Assembly (NCBI RefSeq): GCF_934636505.1
Contig: NZ_CAKUAL010000001.1
Span: forward strand, 1-64,000
Length of the DNA stretch: 64,000 nt
DNA from: an uncultured Ellagibacter sp.
Lineage (GTDB): Bacteria > Actinomycetota > Coriobacteriia > Coriobacteriales > Eggerthellaceae
Direction of reading: 5' to 3'
The notes under the pieces are model-generated. The model was given only the letters and a program-made list of their open reading frames with translations, searched no databases and was not told the DNA's origin. This document shows, piece after piece, positions 63,910 through 64,000 of this stretch (position 1 is the stretch's first letter; each line of letters begins with the position of its first letter). The translations under genes were made by a program, and so were the position numbers.

Positions 63910-64000
63910 ATGTCGACGGGATTCGCCACCGCGTTCAGCGAAATCACACTCGTGCTTTTCACGACGCTTGCACCCTCGGGTGCGGTGGCATACGCGCTTA
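63910..64000 (+). CDS. Second DmsC-like membrane anchor (5' part only)
   Basis: Thirty codons are visible: MSTGFATAFSEITLVLFTTL followed by APSGAVAYAL. The segment LVLFTTLAPSGAVAYAL parallels LALFTTLAPLGAGAFIAL at the start of the dmsC here, so this is likely another anchor of the family, starting a further unit or a paralogue. AAGGAATCACC precedes the ATG. The rest lies outside the window. Confidence 0.65.
   Translation, partial: MSTGFATAFSEITLVLFTTLAPSGAVAYAL

Overview
The window is high-GC DNA with the gene content of an obligately anaerobic actinobacterium of the class Coriobacteriia, most likely Eggerthellaceae. The signs are a selenocysteine formate dehydrogenase, a DMSO-reductase-type operon beside a membrane-bound LuxR regulator, a four-domain 2-oxoacid:ferredoxin oxidoreductase, rubrerythrin, MBG-repeat and SLH surface proteins, and HrcA/CIRCE control. 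The assignment rests on gene content and style only.

Left part (1-11.7 kb), anaerobic energy metabolism and selenium. A cysteine desulfurase end (1-573) faces selD (576-1655), whose own UGA codon encodes selenocysteine. Then comes fdhA-fdhB-fdhC (2207-7126). FdhA is one 1064-residue selenoprotein read through a UGA at 2807-2809, with a hairpin directly after it. fdhE (7302-8216) follows. A gamma-delta fusion plus alpha and beta subunits of a pyruvate-type ferredoxin oxidoreductase follow at 8490-11655. A near-perfect parS site lies inside the fusion gene, at 9071-9086.

Surface and signalling part (11.7-30.6 kb). Here are a small lipoprotein, a 1857-residue MBG-repeat adhesin with a small membrane partner, a HemW-like radical SAM protein, an SLH protein, a hipBA pair and a two-component system. 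The two-component system sits divergent from a VTC domain / DUF4956 / carbohydrate-binding lipoprotein operon. Paired direct repeats in the shared intergenic region look like the response-regulator sites.

Accessory part (27-36 kb and 40.5-42.5 kb). It holds several short inverted-repeat elements, two copies of a MITE-like element, an IS110-family element with a visible candidate bridge RNA, an AbrB/PIN toxin-antitoxin pair, and two 185-bp duplicated segments that look like CRISPR leaders with decayed type I-E repeats and no cas genes. A DUF4143-type ATPase behind tandem repeats lies at 41.2-42.5 kb.

Core part (36-57 kb). It holds citramalate synthase, a YerC-type repressor, a NUDIX hydrolase, CIRCE-controlled Hsp20, a phosphodiesterase, M18 aminopeptidase, rubrerythrin under a palindromic operator, a flippase-like protein, GuaB, a glycosyltransferase, EngB, LeuS and a SanA-like protein. 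Between engB and leuS lies an Agr-like module. Its sensor function seems divided between two membrane proteins: one keeps the phospho-accepting His box but has no ATPase domain, and the other has the ATPase domain but has lost the His.

Right end (57-64 kb). A 12-TM LuxR-type regulator diverges from dmsA-dmsB-dmsC-dmsD, and a second DmsC-like anchor runs off the window. Together the ends describe a membrane electron transport chain from formate (Fdh) through quinone to an S/N-oxide-type terminal reductase (Dms), with ferredoxin-linked 2-oxoacid oxidation supplying reductant.
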